Source: Toxonevra muliebris (lineage: Eukaryota; Arthropoda; Insecta; Diptera; Pallopteridae). Taken from it: a DNA stretch of 64,000 bases. Below the pieces are notes generated by a model, which worked only from the letters and a program-made list of their open reading frames with translations, ran no database searches and was not told the DNA's origin. The stretch's first letter is position 1, and each line of letters starts with the position of its first letter. Both the position numbers and the translations under genes were made by a program. The DNA lies in contig OY829328.1 of the NCBI GenBank assembly GCA_963691655.1, positions 33,623,890-33,687,889 of the forward strand. Reading direction: 5' to 3'. Positions 9,513-21,904 of the stretch are shown in pieces.

Positions 9513-12191
9513 TATCTTTTTCTTTTCTTTTATATATTATTCATATAACTCCACATTATTTGAAACTTTTAAGTTTATGACTAGTACTTGGATTTAAGTG
9601 CTATTTGAAATAAATAAATAATTAAATAAAAGTACAGAAATCTTTTTACGTACATATATTCAAGGTCACATATGACGCCAAGTGTAAAATGTGGGGGTAC
9701 ATTGGTATTGATTAATAACGTCAACGTGAAAAGACTGAAACAGGAAGCAAAAATCTGTGGCCTTCTATTGCTTGCAAGGGATAAAGAGATAGGGCTCTTC
9801 AACATAAATTTTTTACTTATCTCAACCTGAACTACTCAACTGTTTTCAATGTTTTTATATTATAAGAAGCTGCGAACTGGATGGTTTAGAAATTATTTCA
9901 TATTATTTTTTTTTTTTATATATTTTATTTCCCTTCAAATATATTGTATCAGCCCAACAGGAAAGGATACATTTGCTCGGTATTGATTTATCTCCAGAAT
10001 TTCCAACGAGAGTTTGTAAAATAAAATTTGCTAGAATTGTCTTGGTAGACTAGACTGAATTAACCATTTAGGAGGAAGGAAATTTCGAGGTAAAAAAAAA
10101 ACAATTCGCTAAAACTTTCTTCTGGTTACTTTACAGTAATCACATACAAAATATTACAAAATATAAGGTATATATACAGTAGTGCAGTATTTGAGCTCAA
10201 TCGGACAACTGCGAGGTGGCCCTCATCCACCATGAAGTTGTACATTGTCGTCCGGAAAGTAATTTTTCCAGATAAATTAATTTTTTATCCTTAGATTTCT
10301 TGAACAAGACCTTTACATAAAGAAACCACACTGAGATGATTAGCCAGAATTGTTAGAGTTAACGATGACTTATGCATTCAAGATATACCATTCTCAGTAC
10401 CAGTTTCAGTTATCTCATAAGGGGAAGAACTCTCAAAAAGAATTTGAATTTTTCATGCTCGGGTGTACGTTCGAGCCTAGTTTCTGTCATCAGATGGAAT
10501 CAAAACACCTAATCATTACTTTTTTTTATGCGTCAATTGATAAATTATCAGGATATTGATCGAGAAATCAGAAAGGTGCTACGGACAAATTTGTCACCCA
10601 CCACGAGTACTTAGCTCCTCAAACACAAGCAAATGAAATTAAAAAACACAAGCCAATGAAGTAAAAAATTTAGCGATTGAAAAATTAAATTTGCTTGTTA
10701 TTTGCTTGTGTTTCGTTTAGTTCACAAGAAGTTTCACTCCTGCCTTGTGTTCGTTGATACACAACCAATTTTTTATTTAATTTAAATATATTAGTAAATT
10801 AACTTATGTTAAAAATGAAATTTGTTTCTTCATTTACATAGCTTTTTTATTTCAAATTAAATATATTTATATTAAGTTCAAACTTATTTACAATATTACT
10901 TTAATTTCACTCTTGTGATCTTAGGAGTTAGCATAAAACTAAACTTAGATTAACTTTTTTTTCAAGAGAGGCTTCGAATCTTAAGTCCTCTAGAAATAAA
11001 CAAATGTGATTTTAGTCACGTAGTCCACACTTCTTATATAACGCCTATTTTTGTAACTCCAAGACTAGACTGAAACTACGCAGTCGCGTAGTCCAAACTC
11101 CGTTTATATTAGTACCTTAGTAAATCTGAAACAAAGGCGGAGCTTATGCAGAGAGAAGAGTAAACTACGTCAGTGATTTTACACAATAATGTTATTATTT
11201 AGTTACATACAGTACATCCTTCCGGGCCCAAAAGGGTCTTGAAAATACCAAAATTGCGACAATAAATTATGATTTTTCAAAATTTTTTAACAAAAAGTTT
11301 TTTAAAATTTCTCAGCTCTTTTATTCCTTCTTGAATGTACAAATATAATGCTAAAAGAATTTTTGAAATCGGTTAATATTTATTGGTGCAGAATATTCAT
11401 TATGTTTATACATTTTGATTCGATTGGATAAATAGTTTTTTTTCACAATTAAGGAAAATATCAAGAAATTATTATATATATATAATATATATTATAATTT
11501 TCTTTGTAATCCAAAATTTTGTTTAAAAATGTTAAAACAAAAACTGCAAATTTCTTGGCAATTTACTTAATTGTTCCAAAATTATTTATCCATTCGAATC
11601 AAAATCTATAAACGTAAGATGAGAAAAAAATGTATAAAACAAAAACTTCTTAAAATAAATCATAAAATATGTTATATTTTTTAAAAATTAAAAAGGCCGT
11701 TCGAAAATTCTAAAAAAAATTAGAACGTATTTTTTGATGAATTTTAGGAAGTTTTTGTTCTACAGATTTTTTTTTCTAAAGTTCACCCGTCTTATGTAAA
11801 AATTCCTGAAAGTTTTGAAGCGACTTTTCTCGTTCAAGCCGCCATTTTGCATATTTATACGCTTAATTTTGAAACACCAAGTGACACATTTTAAAGTTGA
11901 GGAAGCATGGACACCGGAATTTTATCAAATAGAGGTATTTCTTGATGATTTCATTCCGAAAATAACTTAGGAAGAAATATTTTAATCGAAAAATCAATTT
12001 TTTGGTAAATAAGTGAGCATAACTTTTTGAATTTTAAGTTTTTTTTTTTATTTTGATTGCAGATTTCGAAAGCTCATAAAATTTTGCATAAAAAATGATA
12101 GTAGCTAAAATTTTTTTAAGTTGGTTTTCATAGTTAACGGAGCAATTTAAATAAGCTTTGAAATTGCGGCTGTTCCGTGCTTAATGGGTTA
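9513..12191. other. AT-rich DNA without recognisable genes
   Basis: No gene seen. Minor features are an AT palindrome at about 11472-11500 and a small cluster of inverted ACAAGCAAAT / ATTTGCTTGTG motifs at 10620-10715. Poly-T and poly-A tracts are common. The terminal TTA (12189-12191) belongs to the next element's target duplication. Confidence 0.5.
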
Positions 12192-13802
12192 AGGCTCAAT
12201 TATGCATTAGTAACGGAACGTAACGTTGCCAACTGTCACATGTAATAGACCTCTTCCTTATGACCTTGACCAAGCGGGTGTGCATGCTAGATTTAGCCTG
12301 GCTTTTGCTCGCCGGAGGGTGGGATCTTGCTTGCCAACTATAGAGTGCATAAGACTCGCCTATACAAATTATTCATGCACAAAAAAAAAACTACTGGTGA
12401 GAGATAAAAAAAACAAACAATGTCTAATGTAATGAAAGAAAGAGTGCAAATCAAACATACAGAAATCTACCGGTATTCGAAGCTTAGCTGTTGATCGCTT
12501 CGTCTACTTCCCCGTACCCAACCAATGAAGCAGAGTCATGTTCTCTCCAACCCAACCAAAATACCTCTCAACGGTCAAACATCACAATCGCAAAAATTAT
12601 AGTTTTCTACTCTTTATTTATATTGATGTTAAATCGTATAACACTTAGCGAATACTAAGAATAATAATTGCAACAAAAAAATGCATACTTAAATTTAGAT
12701 AACAGAACTATTGATTTTACATTGCATTTCAAAACTTTAGATTACTCTTTTTCAGTTTATATTTTTAGATATTTATATTTATATATTTTTAAATAATTTT
12801 ACGAATTTTTTTAACATTTTACGAATAAGAAATTATATTTTATTTTATGATAGGTATGAATTCATGATATTGTTTTATTTTTTTAGATTAGATTATTTCA
12901 TTATTTTTACTTAATTTACTTTATTTAATCAATATTAAAATTTATACCAAAACTACATAAATCCTTACTTTAAAATTTTATAAAATAGAAAATGAGTTCA
13001 CTTACCTAAAAAAGGAGTGTCCAACGTTGTTAGCGCTAACATGCTGATCCACGTTGCATCATTAATGTTGATGTGGTTTTTGTTTATTGTTAATTCATTT
13101 TATGTACGTAGTTTAGGTATTAATTTAACAATAAGTTTTAATTTAACAAAAATATAATTTCATAATATTTTCTTTTTTTTCTTTAAGTACTAACAAATTG
13201 ATAAATTGAAATATAAAAACACAGACATAATGTTCTCAACTAATCGTTATGCTCAGGCTTGGTATTGTTGGAATCTCGGTATCTGCTTGCTGAACACCGG
13301 CGATCTTGAGGTGGCGCTTGGTGGAGATGCTTCTACGCCTAGCCCTCCTGGTATTGGTTGCAGAAATTGGACGTAATATGCCATGACCATAAGTATCGCA
13401 AAAATTTTGCAAACAGTTGAGATGAAAAATTCCGAAAAATGTGAATCGTGAACAACGTAATTAAACGTGACAATAGATTATGTGACTTCCCAAAAAGAAA
13501 AAACTTTGGGATTGTTACACTTTATAGCGATTAAAATGATTTCCACCCACGTGGAATTAAACGTTTTAAATGATGATAATTATTCTTGATACTTGTGATG
13601 TTGATCGTACCAGATCTCAACCGGAAAAGAAAAGAATTCTCGAAAACCACCTGCTTAAGCAATCGTTTACTCGAATGGCATTAACATACTCATCAATAAT
13701 ATTAAGTGATAACCAAAATCGTAAAGCAACGTAGAGTTCTATCTTCGATAGATTTTTACGTTCCGTTACGCTACGTTGCGTTACTTATGCATAATTGAGC
13801 CT
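12192..13802. mobile_element. TIR element with TTA duplication (Harbinger-like, non-autonomous)
   Basis: Inverted ends AGGCTCAATTATGCATTAGT (left) and AGGCTCAATTATGCATAAGT (right, reverse complement) are flanked by TTA at 12189-12191 and 13803-13805. A 3-bp TTA/TWA duplication is the hallmark of PIF/Harbinger elements, which is the basis for the tentative class. Subterminal sequence on both sides repeats ACGGAACGTAACG-like words. No transposase is visible. A GC-richer internal block (13230-13376) may be captured sequence. Confidence 0.75.
13230..13376 (+). other. GC-richer open frame inside the TTA-flanked element
   Basis: A 48-codon open frame (starting MFSTNRYAQAWYCWN, ending GIGCRNWT) stands out by composition from the very AT-rich rest of the element. 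The opposite strand is also open over much of the block and reads an Arg-rich stretch (ATNTRRARRRSISTKRH). I do not recognise either. It may be a fragment of host sequence captured by the element. Confidence 0.25.
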
Positions 13803-13805
13803 TTA

Positions 13806-14812
13806 ATCGTTGGAGATATTAAGTGAGTAATTAAAAGCCTTCTTCTCTCACGAAAGGAGAGCTAATGATTATGATTGGTCAATTAAAAGTATAGCGCAAG
13901 ATACTTACTCACTGCATAAGTTTGAGCTGAATTTTTAAATAAATGAATACATATATATGCAAATAAAAAATTTCTCTAAGAAGATTTTGAAAAAAAAAAT
14001 TTCAGATTGAGGCATGCTCATGTATACTGCTAATACATACATCTTTCATTCAATTATCATGACTACACGGTCAGTACTTTTAATCAGAAGAAAAACAACG
14101 CATTTGAAAAACATCAAACATGCATTACAAACTTCTTCTTTCACCATTTCAAAAAATCAGAACAAATTACTACGATCAAAAAAAAAAGAAGAAAGTAAGT
14201 AAATGGAATTGTCATTTATTGAAATATACTCATATGTGTGTATGAGTTTGAACGAAAACTGAAGGACGATAAAATAGTTCATTCCAAATGGCTATCAAAA
14301 ACATTTTCACTTTAATACAGCCACATACACATATGTAAGCATACTCCTATATATACATACATACGTGAAACTTTTAGCATAAAAGTTGTTGTGAAAGTTT
14401 TTGCCGTTTTTTCATATGAGAGAGTGAGATACTGATAGCCAGCGAGTAACGAAAAAGCAAGCTCATTAATTTTACCGCATTTAATAGAAATGGACACATG
14501 AGCTTTTATATTACAACACCGAAAACGAATGACATAGAGGATATTTCTGATATAATTTCCAAGTAATAAAGCAATAAATGCATATTAAAAAAACAAAACA
14601 AAACACAAAAAAACAGAAAAAGAGACCATCGTCAATTTGTTGGTAATGTGTTTGTTTAAGCAAGTCAAAAACTGTGTGTGTGAACGTAAAACGCGTACAA
14701 ACAAACTAAGTATAGCTTGCGTATGTAAGTATAGCTTGTAGGGTACATCCTCCAAATTGTAGTTGGTACCCAGTTATTGTGTGCCTAAATGTAACTTATA
14801 GGAAGCTCAATA
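13806..14812. other. AT-rich DNA, no gene seen
   Basis: Contains ATACATA-type simple sequence (13950, 14345-14365) and poly-A tracts. Open frames here (14014-14202 plus, 14312-14497 minus) have no recognisable features. Confidence 0.4.
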
Positions 14813-15850
14813 ACATACAGTATGTAACAAAATTGAGCAAATGAAGGGACATTTTTGGGGCATGAAAAATAACCAAAAAAGGCGTCAAATTAAAAATTAC
14901 ATTCAGATGAATAAAAGTGAAAACAATTTTTGAGGAAGTAGAGGTCCAGAAATAATATTTTTTATATTAAATATAAATGGACAAAGTTACTTAAAGTATG
15001 TATAATGTAACAACTTCGTATTAAATAACAGTATACAACAGTTCAAAAAATTTTTTGAAAAATGTATTTTTTTATGCACTTCTAAGTGCACATAACTCCT
15101 TAAATAAAAAAAGATTTAGTTCATAGAAAAAAAAGATAATCAATTATTTACTTACTTGCTGCTTAAGATGGAGCCATTAATGTTCTATAATATTCAAATC
15201 AGGAGATTGTGGTGGGTTTTCCAGTTTGTGTTTGACATTGTAGATCAGCCATTCTCTTGCTAAGATAGGCTCAGCAGTCAGATTAAGTTTATCGAAAATA
15301 AGAAGATAACTGTTTCTTTATATGTCAATATACATACGTTTATCCATAATCCCATCGATAAACCATAGAACATGAACACCATTTGCCGCCTCTTACGGTA
15401 ATTGATCCTTCACCATATTTTACGGTGGGAAAACCATGTTTGGGTGGAAGTTCTGTTGTTAGTTTTCTTCAAACTTTGACATAACCATTAGCTCCGCAAA
15501 AACTACGCATTACCAAAAGATAGATGTTATGGTACTTTTGGGTATATGTTGGCCACTCTGCAAGAGTTCCTTTTTTTTAAGCAGCGACAAACTGTTTTTG
15601 CTTTTACGGACACCATCATCCGTACTACATCTTTCCTAAGTTTTACAGCTGTTTGCTGTGAATTTTCGAACACTGATCGAACAATATGCCTTTGTATTTT
15701 TTCATCCAACTTGAAAGTGCGATTTGTAATTGACTTAGTTATCCGGTGGTTTCAATTTTTTTTATGATAGTTTGTGTTGTAGGCTTTGGTAAACTCAAAG
15801 TTTTTTAGTTTAACAGCATTTCTGAGGACTTCTATCGCGATTTCAATTGC
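14813..15850 (-). mobile_element. Tc1-like element remnant
   Basis: The left boundary region (14813-14945) reads ACATACAGTATGTAACAAAA and is related to the dispersed repeats at 7260 and 54225. A broken minus-strand transposase follows at 15160-15840. No matching right terminal repeat was found, so the 5' end (high coordinates) is probably lost. Confidence 0.7.
15160..15840 (-). pseudogene. Tc1-like transposase pseudogene
   Basis: The minus strand begins near 15840 with NAVKLKNFEFTKAYN and IIKKIETTG, which resembles the N-terminal helix-turn-helix of Tc1 transposases. It continues MDEKIQRHIVRSVFENSQQT and AVKLRKDVVRMMVSVKAKTV (15709-15590), the second DNA-binding subdomain. After frame changes it gives ELPPKHGFPTVKYGEGSITV (15450-15390, the VKHGGGSVMVWG block) and ENPPQSPDLNIIEH (15220-15180, the block with the last catalytic residue, Glu in this family). 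Stops and shifts throughout make it inactive. A 60-residue frame survives at 15527-15709. Confidence 0.8.
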
Positions 15851-16187
15851 AGAAACTAGTGTTTCATAAAAAAATACGATTCGATTTCTAAAAGCAGTTT
15901 AAATATATTTATCGCGCGTGTTACACATACGTTCGAATCTTCTAAAATAATTTGATTAATTGAAATAACAGAGTAAGTACAAGCAGGGTTGCATAGTTGT
16001 TCTACCACGGTTGCATTAAGTATACGCCACCTAATGGAGATGGGAGGAGCTGTTGCCTCCATATGATCCGCCACAATTTATCAGTAAACTTCGCAGTTGG
16101 CGAAATTTGTTTGTGTTCACATAATCAAACTTGTCTGCCGACATTAGTTAAAATAGATTTTATTTAATCAGGTGACTAAGTCTACTA

Positions 16188-17392
16188 AGGTTTGCGCACG
16201 ATGAAACTAGTGCATACCTTTTTACTCATAGTGTTTTCCTAGCTGAAATTTAAAACTTTTTTTTCACATCAAAGTAGCTTTGTTAAACATGTCTAAGCTC
16301 TCATGTCAAATGTTGAGATCATTCGACAGTTTTCGGATTCAAAATGAGAAGCGAAATAGAAGTGGGTGAAGTGGTATTAGACTGCGCAATGAAAATCTAA
16401 ATTTAGCTTTTAAAGCAATTGCTCGAAAAGCACGGGTTTCGCGAAATACTTTTTCGTTTCGTGTGTTATTAAAGTACACAAAGAACGCCTGACCATTAAT
16501 AGGAAGCAAAGAAGTGGCAAAAAGAAGGGGTTTAATAACCATGCTATGGTCAAGAAGGTGGTTGCTATTTAGAAAAAAAGGCCAAACACATCAGGCAGGA
16601 AAGTGGCTGAAAAACTAGGATGCTCTGAAACCTTTGTTAGTAAAGTTAAGAGGGAGGAAGAACTGAAGTCATACAAGGTCCGAAAAATTCCATACAGAAA
16701 TTCAAAGAAGAACAGCGAGACAAAGGATCAAGCCAAAATATGGCACAGTGATCTCATAAGGAATTTTGATTGCTGCATTATGGTCGATGAGACCTATATA
16801 CTGGGTGATTTTTCACAGCTTTCAGGTGTGGATTTTTATATTGCAGATTGTAGATTTTTAAATGTGCAGGAGTTGTATAAGATCCAGAAGAAGTCTCAAT
16901 TCCCCAAGAAGTTTTGGGTGTGGCAGGTAAGCTGTAGCTGTGGTAGACGAAACAATTAATTTTCAACAACTGGGACAATCAACACCGATATATATATCCG
17001 GGAGTGTCGGCAAAAAAGACTTTTGCCATTCATAAAGTAGCGCGCAGTTTCTGCTTTCTTTTAGCCTGATTTGGTTGCGTGCCATTACAGTAAAGCAGCA
17101 GTTAAATGGTACGACCTACAGAAAGATATTGGGCTCTGATAAAAAGAACCATGAAGGGCAAAAAACAGGTTGCTGAAACCGTTACCAGTTTTTCCAAAAA
17201 GTGGCTTAATGGGAGGCATTTAGGAAAAAATCAAAATTTGTATTAAAAGTTAATAACAAAAAATATTTTGTTGATGAATAAAAACATTAAAGAAATTTCT
17301 GTTAATAAAACATTTTTTTTCTTTTTAATATGTTGACTAGTTCTGAAAAAATTTGAGTTTATTTATGCACTAGTTTCATCGTGCGCAAACCT
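16188..17392 (+). mobile_element. Tc1/mariner-superfamily element with intact TIRs (maT/rosa-like)
   Basis: Near-perfect inverted repeats of about 30 bp start AGGTTTGCGCACGATGAAAC at both ends. They are flanked by TA at 16186-16187 and 17393-17394. The element is 1205 bp, slightly short for the group, consistent with a deletion inside the transposase. The well-kept ends suggest a fairly recent arrival or mobilisation by a relative. Confidence 0.88.
16290..17235 (+). pseudogene. maT/rosa-like transposase with central deletion
   Basis: The N-terminal part begins near the ATG at 16290 (MSKLSCQM) but soon breaks. A long open frame at 16603-16959 reads MAEKLGCSETFVSKVKREEE (helix-turn-helix), then NFDCCIMVDETYILGDFSQL, which carries the first catalytic Asp (VDETY), then SQFPKKFWVWQVSCSCG. 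After a frame change comes PDLVACHYSKAAVKWYDLQ (about 17065), carrying the second Asp. This jumps directly into TERYWALIKRTMKGKKQV (about 17125). The segment between them, which in the family holds the third catalytic acidic residue (a PNCPELRPIE-like block), is missing or shifted. The DDE/D triad is therefore incomplete. Naming it maT/rosa-like is from memory of those motifs. Confidence 0.8.
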
Positions 17393-17394
17393 TA

Positions 17395-19490
17395 GTATTT
17401 AGGCATTTAAATCATAAAGTATGTGGGTCGACATTGGGTAATTTTACTTTATAATCATAAAAGTACGGTGCAAAAATATCACACGCTAACTCAGTCATTG
17501 ACAAAGTACCATAAAAGTTCATCGGAAAAGATTTCACTTGGATCTCATCGTTAGTACCCTACTAACACACTCGTACATATACTTTTGAGGCTTAGCACAT
17601 ATACATACGCTTACATACATATATAAATCGGTTTGTATGTATATGTGGTTTTATATAGACTGACCTTAGCTGCTGGTGTACATATAAAGTGATGTCAATT
17701 TGAATTATTGCTTGAAAGTGTATGAAAGTTACGAAGTAAGGTTCACAAATTTTTATGTCATCTGATATTTTGTCACCATTGAATTATTATAGCACAGAAG
17801 TTTCATAATTCTTGTTTAAGTGATTTTTTTTTTTTATTACAACTAAAGGGATATCTTTTTTTTTCTTGCATACCTACATATATTTGAAGCTTGAAGTTAT
17901 AACATTAATTTATGAGCATAAAAAAAAGTTTGGAATGTTTTTTTCTATTTGTGTGCCATTTTAAGTAATTAGATTTAGTTTATAGTAAAGTTGTGTGCAG
18001 GCATGTGTATGTAACAAACAAAAAAGAAAAAAAAAGTTCAGTGTCTACTTATATTTATGTAAATAGTAATCAAAACTTTTTCGTAAATTTTATATGCAAG
18101 TATGAAATTTTTTAAAATTTGAGTTCAACTTCATTGTTAATACAATTAAAGATTTTGGTGTTTATAAATTTTCATTTTAAGTTTTTTTTTGTCAATATAT
18201 TTAAAACGTTTCTGACGGTGCTCTTAAATTACAAGATTTTCATTTATTAATATCTTAATTGCTTAAATTCGCTAAATAAAAATTAACATAAATTACAAAT
18301 TGGTCGCTAATCATTTCTAAAAATTCTTTTGCATAATAACTTTTAAAATTTTATTTCTCTTTAAATCTCTTTTAATTCCTTTTTCTTAACAGATTTCTAT
18401 CGGAAGATTTCTAACTTTTTAGTGCATAAAAATGCAAACAAAAGAAAAGTTCATAAAAAAAAATTTAAAAAGTTTGTGCAATAATCTTGATAAAGTGAGC
18501 GGGTTTAATGGTGAACGGACAAATTTACATAGTCACTCATACATACATATTTACATATATATTATATACAGATTATACATTGTATATACATATATTTATG
18601 TACATACAGAACACCCAGCAAGGAAAAAATAATAATTCTGAATTAACTTTTTCAATTTTTCATTCATATTTACATATTTTGAAACGCCGGTTCCCACGCC
18701 AGTCTTCGAAATTTCATTCGTATAAGATGTACCTCGCTTACTTTCCAATTTCAATACTTACTTTCAATACATTTCATTGTTTTTAGTTGTTTTTGGCGAA
18801 TATAGTGTAAAAAAAATGTTCATATTTCACTACTTCTCTTTTCAAACCTAACGGGAATTTTAAAAATAAAAAATAATTTTTTAAATCAAGCATGTTTTTT
18901 CTCTTTATAATTTAAGTTTGAGCAAAAACAGGAGTACAGTTTTTTTTATTTGATTTTGAAAAATAGTCCAAATTACATTTGTGTGAATTTACGAAGTGAA
19001 GGTACAAAGATTAAAATTTTGGCCAAGTATATAAACTTTTTTGTAAATTATAATAGCTTAAAACGAAAGTTAAAAATCCATTTCATAATATAAAATTAAA
19101 CACTTAAAAAAAGTTGTTAAAAAAATTGTTTTACATGCTTAAAAAAATTGTACATTATAGTGTACAAATTCACGCAACTCTAATATAGAATATAATGTAC
19201 AATAAATAATTTGGTTACAATTGTGTACAAAAGACATGAAAGGTTGATGATTTTTGAATTGTATTTTCTGCGGGTGTTAAGAAAATTGTGATAGGGTTGA
19301 TTTTTTTTTTGTACAACAAACGAAAAAATAAGAAGGTTCTGAAATTGGATGCTAATAGAACTCGAAAAAAAAATTATACGGGTCTCGGCGTTTTAAAAAT
19401 ATACGTCTAATTTTTTTTTACGTGGGCCCAAAGTTTGCCCATTTCTAATTGATTAAGTATAATAAACCATAAGACAACTTGTTAGTTTTG
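17395..19490. other. Very AT-rich DNA with simple sequence
   Basis: No gene recognised over about 2.1 kb. Poly-T/poly-A tracts and a TACATA/TATATA-type microsatellite at about 18535-18610. Two small frames around 18432-18786 run through the microsatellite and are not credible genes. Confidence 0.5.
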
Positions 19491-19492
19491 CA

Positions 19493-19712
19493 TCAGAGCT
19501 TGTTGTAGAACACTTTATAGTAAAATTTCCCGTAGAATATTTTCTTCCTACATATTAACCCTTTGGCACTCACCATTATGGGTCTTTTTTGCCTATTTCG
19601 AAAAAATTTTCTTTTTGACCCATTACGAGGGTTGATAGAGGGTTAATATGTTCAAGAAATATGCTGCCCATGAAATTTTACTATAAGTCACTGAACAGCT
19701 CGTTTCTATATA
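19493..19712. repeat. Fold-back (snap-back) repeat with TTAACCCT core
   Basis: The sequence folds on itself. TTATAGTAAAATTTC on the left pairs with GAAATTTTACTATAA on the right, and TTAACCCTTTGG... pairs with ...AGAGGGTTAA nearer the centre, with TATGGGTC / GACCCATTA around the loop. Arms are about 100 bp with mismatches. The inner TTAACCC/GGGTTAA borders at 19555 and 19646 mimic piggyBac ends with TTAA, so this may be a small piggyBac-derived MITE inside a larger hairpin. Confidence 0.65.
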
Positions 19713-20262
19713 CATTGTTGTTGTGATGACTACATTTGTTCATTAACCTGTTTATATATAACTTCAAATAACGAAATTGACATGAACTTAAGTCATGACT
19801 TTGAAAATTAACCCTTAGATTTAATTTCATAGTCTCCTAAAGAATTATTATAAACTGATCGAATGGGGACCGTTCAGAAAAAATGACACCTAGAATCATT
19901 TTCTCACAAACACACACACTCTCCCATGTACTAGACTTTCAAATAACGAACTTTTATGCAGACTAGCTACAATAGGGGAAAAAACAACAACATAAGTGTA
20001 TAGAACGGTAGTGGTAGTTTCTTTCAGTATCTCTATTCAGTGAAGATATCTGGAATCAAGTCCGTAATTCTGGGTTATGATTTCAAATATTAGTAGCTTA
20101 TATAGGATATTGAAATATTAAGAACTATCACTAAGATCACTGATGAGGAATTGTGGCGGATTCCGGAACGACCGTTTGATTTGCCCGTAACTATATACAT
20201 TGTTGTTGTGATGACTACATTTGTTCATTAACCTGTTTATATATAACTTCAAATAACGAAAA
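19705..20262. repeat. Dispersed repeat (about 480 bp) with a duplicated 68-bp end
   Basis: A block of about 68 bp (starting ATATACATTGTTGTTGTGAT, ending AACTTCAAATAACGAA) occurs at 19705-19772 and again at 20189-20262 in the same orientation, 484 bp apart. The interior, containing CATAGTCTCCTAAAGAATTA and a CACACACACTCTCCCATGTA segment, reappears inverted at 55255-55700. That second copy carries only one 68-bp end. No coding potential is evident. Confidence 0.75.
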
Positions 20263-20694
20263 TCTGTATACTTGGCTTTAGTAAAAATAAACCCAAATTC
20301 CAAAAATGTTTCAAATTTTCACCTTTTATACTTAGTGAACTTCTAAAAGTTTATTTTGCATTGCAAAATAAACTTGCAAAAAAATATATGTTTTTTATAC
20401 AAAACAAAAATCTGAAATTAAAATTGTTTTCTCGAATTCTTACTCCTTTCATGCATTTTGGTTATTATAATGTACAAAATTCCAAAAGCTCTACAGCCTT
20501 TCCCAAAAACTTCTTTCATAATTTTTTTGGTTTTTATTCTTAACAAAGACCAAATCTACGAATATAAAACAACAACAAATTTTTTTACTCCCAAATAAAA
20601 AAGTTGAGAAGAAAGGGTTAACCTCTTCCTGATCATAAGAAATGCTTGTACCACGTTTGATTAAGATTACTAAAATATTATCGTGTACACAGTC

Positions 20695-20870
20695 AGACAG
20701 CCGGGCGGACGGACGAGCGCACAGATATTCAGCCATGTTCTAAATTTAATTTCCAGTGAAATTGATATCGAAACAGTGCAATTTATATTTCTGCAATTTA
20801 AATCGAAAATAAAATTCCGAATATGGCTGATATGCTCATACCTTCGAGCCCGAAATATGGGCGTTACAAG
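20695..20870. repeat. Imperfect palindrome of about 150 bp
   Basis: GAGCGCACAGATATTCAGCC near 20715 pairs with GGCTGATATGCTC near 20823, and the AAATTTAATTTCC / AAATAAAATTCC segments pair inside. Both strands are open over the whole palindrome (frames 20670-20873 minus and 20683-20880 plus mirror each other), which is a by-product of the symmetry and not evidence of genes. It could form a hairpin or be a MITE. Confidence 0.6.
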
Positions 20871-20889
20871 CAACCATTAATCGATCAAA

Positions 20890-21900
20890 ATTAATATACC
20901 TGGTACACAAATATATTATTTCTGATTTGATGGTTTTCGATGGTTTCTATTCTACTTTTCTTTTATTGTATTTATATATATTTTCAAGTACTGGTAAAGA
21001 TTCTATATCTTAATGTACCACAATTTTTTTGCTAATAAATTGAATGGTTTTCAATATTTCTTTGAAATGTAAAAAGTAGCCCTAAGCAAATTTGGCCATG
21101 TGACAGCAGGGTATGCCGGCCGCCGATTTCACTTCGTAGTAATTTAAAAAATTCTAGGGAATCTATTTTTTTTGTGTATTAAGTTATAAAAACTACAAAT
21201 TATATTTATTTTCTGTTATTTTATCGCTTTTCGACGAATCCCGGGGATCCGCACTGTTTTTTTTGAAACCTTCGTACAGGATCTGAATAATTCAATATTT
21301 AAAATAAATCTACTTAATTTTTTATTTTAATTGAACTAAACTGGGATAAGAGTGGTTAAAACAAAATAAGATTTTTTCAGAAGTGATTCGGCACAATCGA
21401 TAATTTCAATTCAATTCATAAAATATTTACGCTTTCAGAAAAAATAACAATCGGAAAAATCATATTTTTTGCTTCCGAAAAGTTTATCTGAATCACTTTA
21501 TTTATTAATTGCCAAATATTTTTTGTAAATTTTAATACTAGGTTTTGTGCTTAGTAATTATTGCTCAGAATATAAAAAAGGAGTAAACAATTAAATGAGT
21601 AGTATAATCAAATTTGTGGAATATGAAGGTGAATGCCGCCTGTGTGACAAAATTGCTGAGTAGACGTTGACATTTAATCGGCTTAAGTGTGCAAGTAATT
21701 AAGTAATTAATGAATAGTAAGTAATTCCCCCCGGAAGTTCTCTTAATTTTAAATAACCAAAAGGATCCGTGCCATGGAGGTAAAACAAAACAAAAACATG
21801 AAAATTAAAACATGAAATTAAAAACACTCAGCATTTTTTTTTTTTATTTTTTTAGAAAAAATAGGATATTTATATTTTGGTTTGTACAAAGTTTCTCATT
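20890..21900. other. AT-rich DNA, no clear gene
   Basis: Mostly AT-rich. A 22-codon frame at 21595-21663 contains EGECRLCDKIAE, reminiscent of the start of a ZAD zinc-finger domain, but it ends at once. A GC-rich patch CCCGGGGATCC at 21240-21250 looks like chance. Confidence 0.35.
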
Positions 21901-21904
21901 AAGC

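Noticed and set aside
21240..21250. CCCGGGGATCC resembles a cloning-vector polylinker
   Set aside because: Only 11 bp match; flanking sequence does not continue like a polylinker, so chance is likely.
21595..21663. EGECRLC as a ZAD zinc-finger start
   Set aside because: Only 22 codons before a stop; no following zinc fingers seen.
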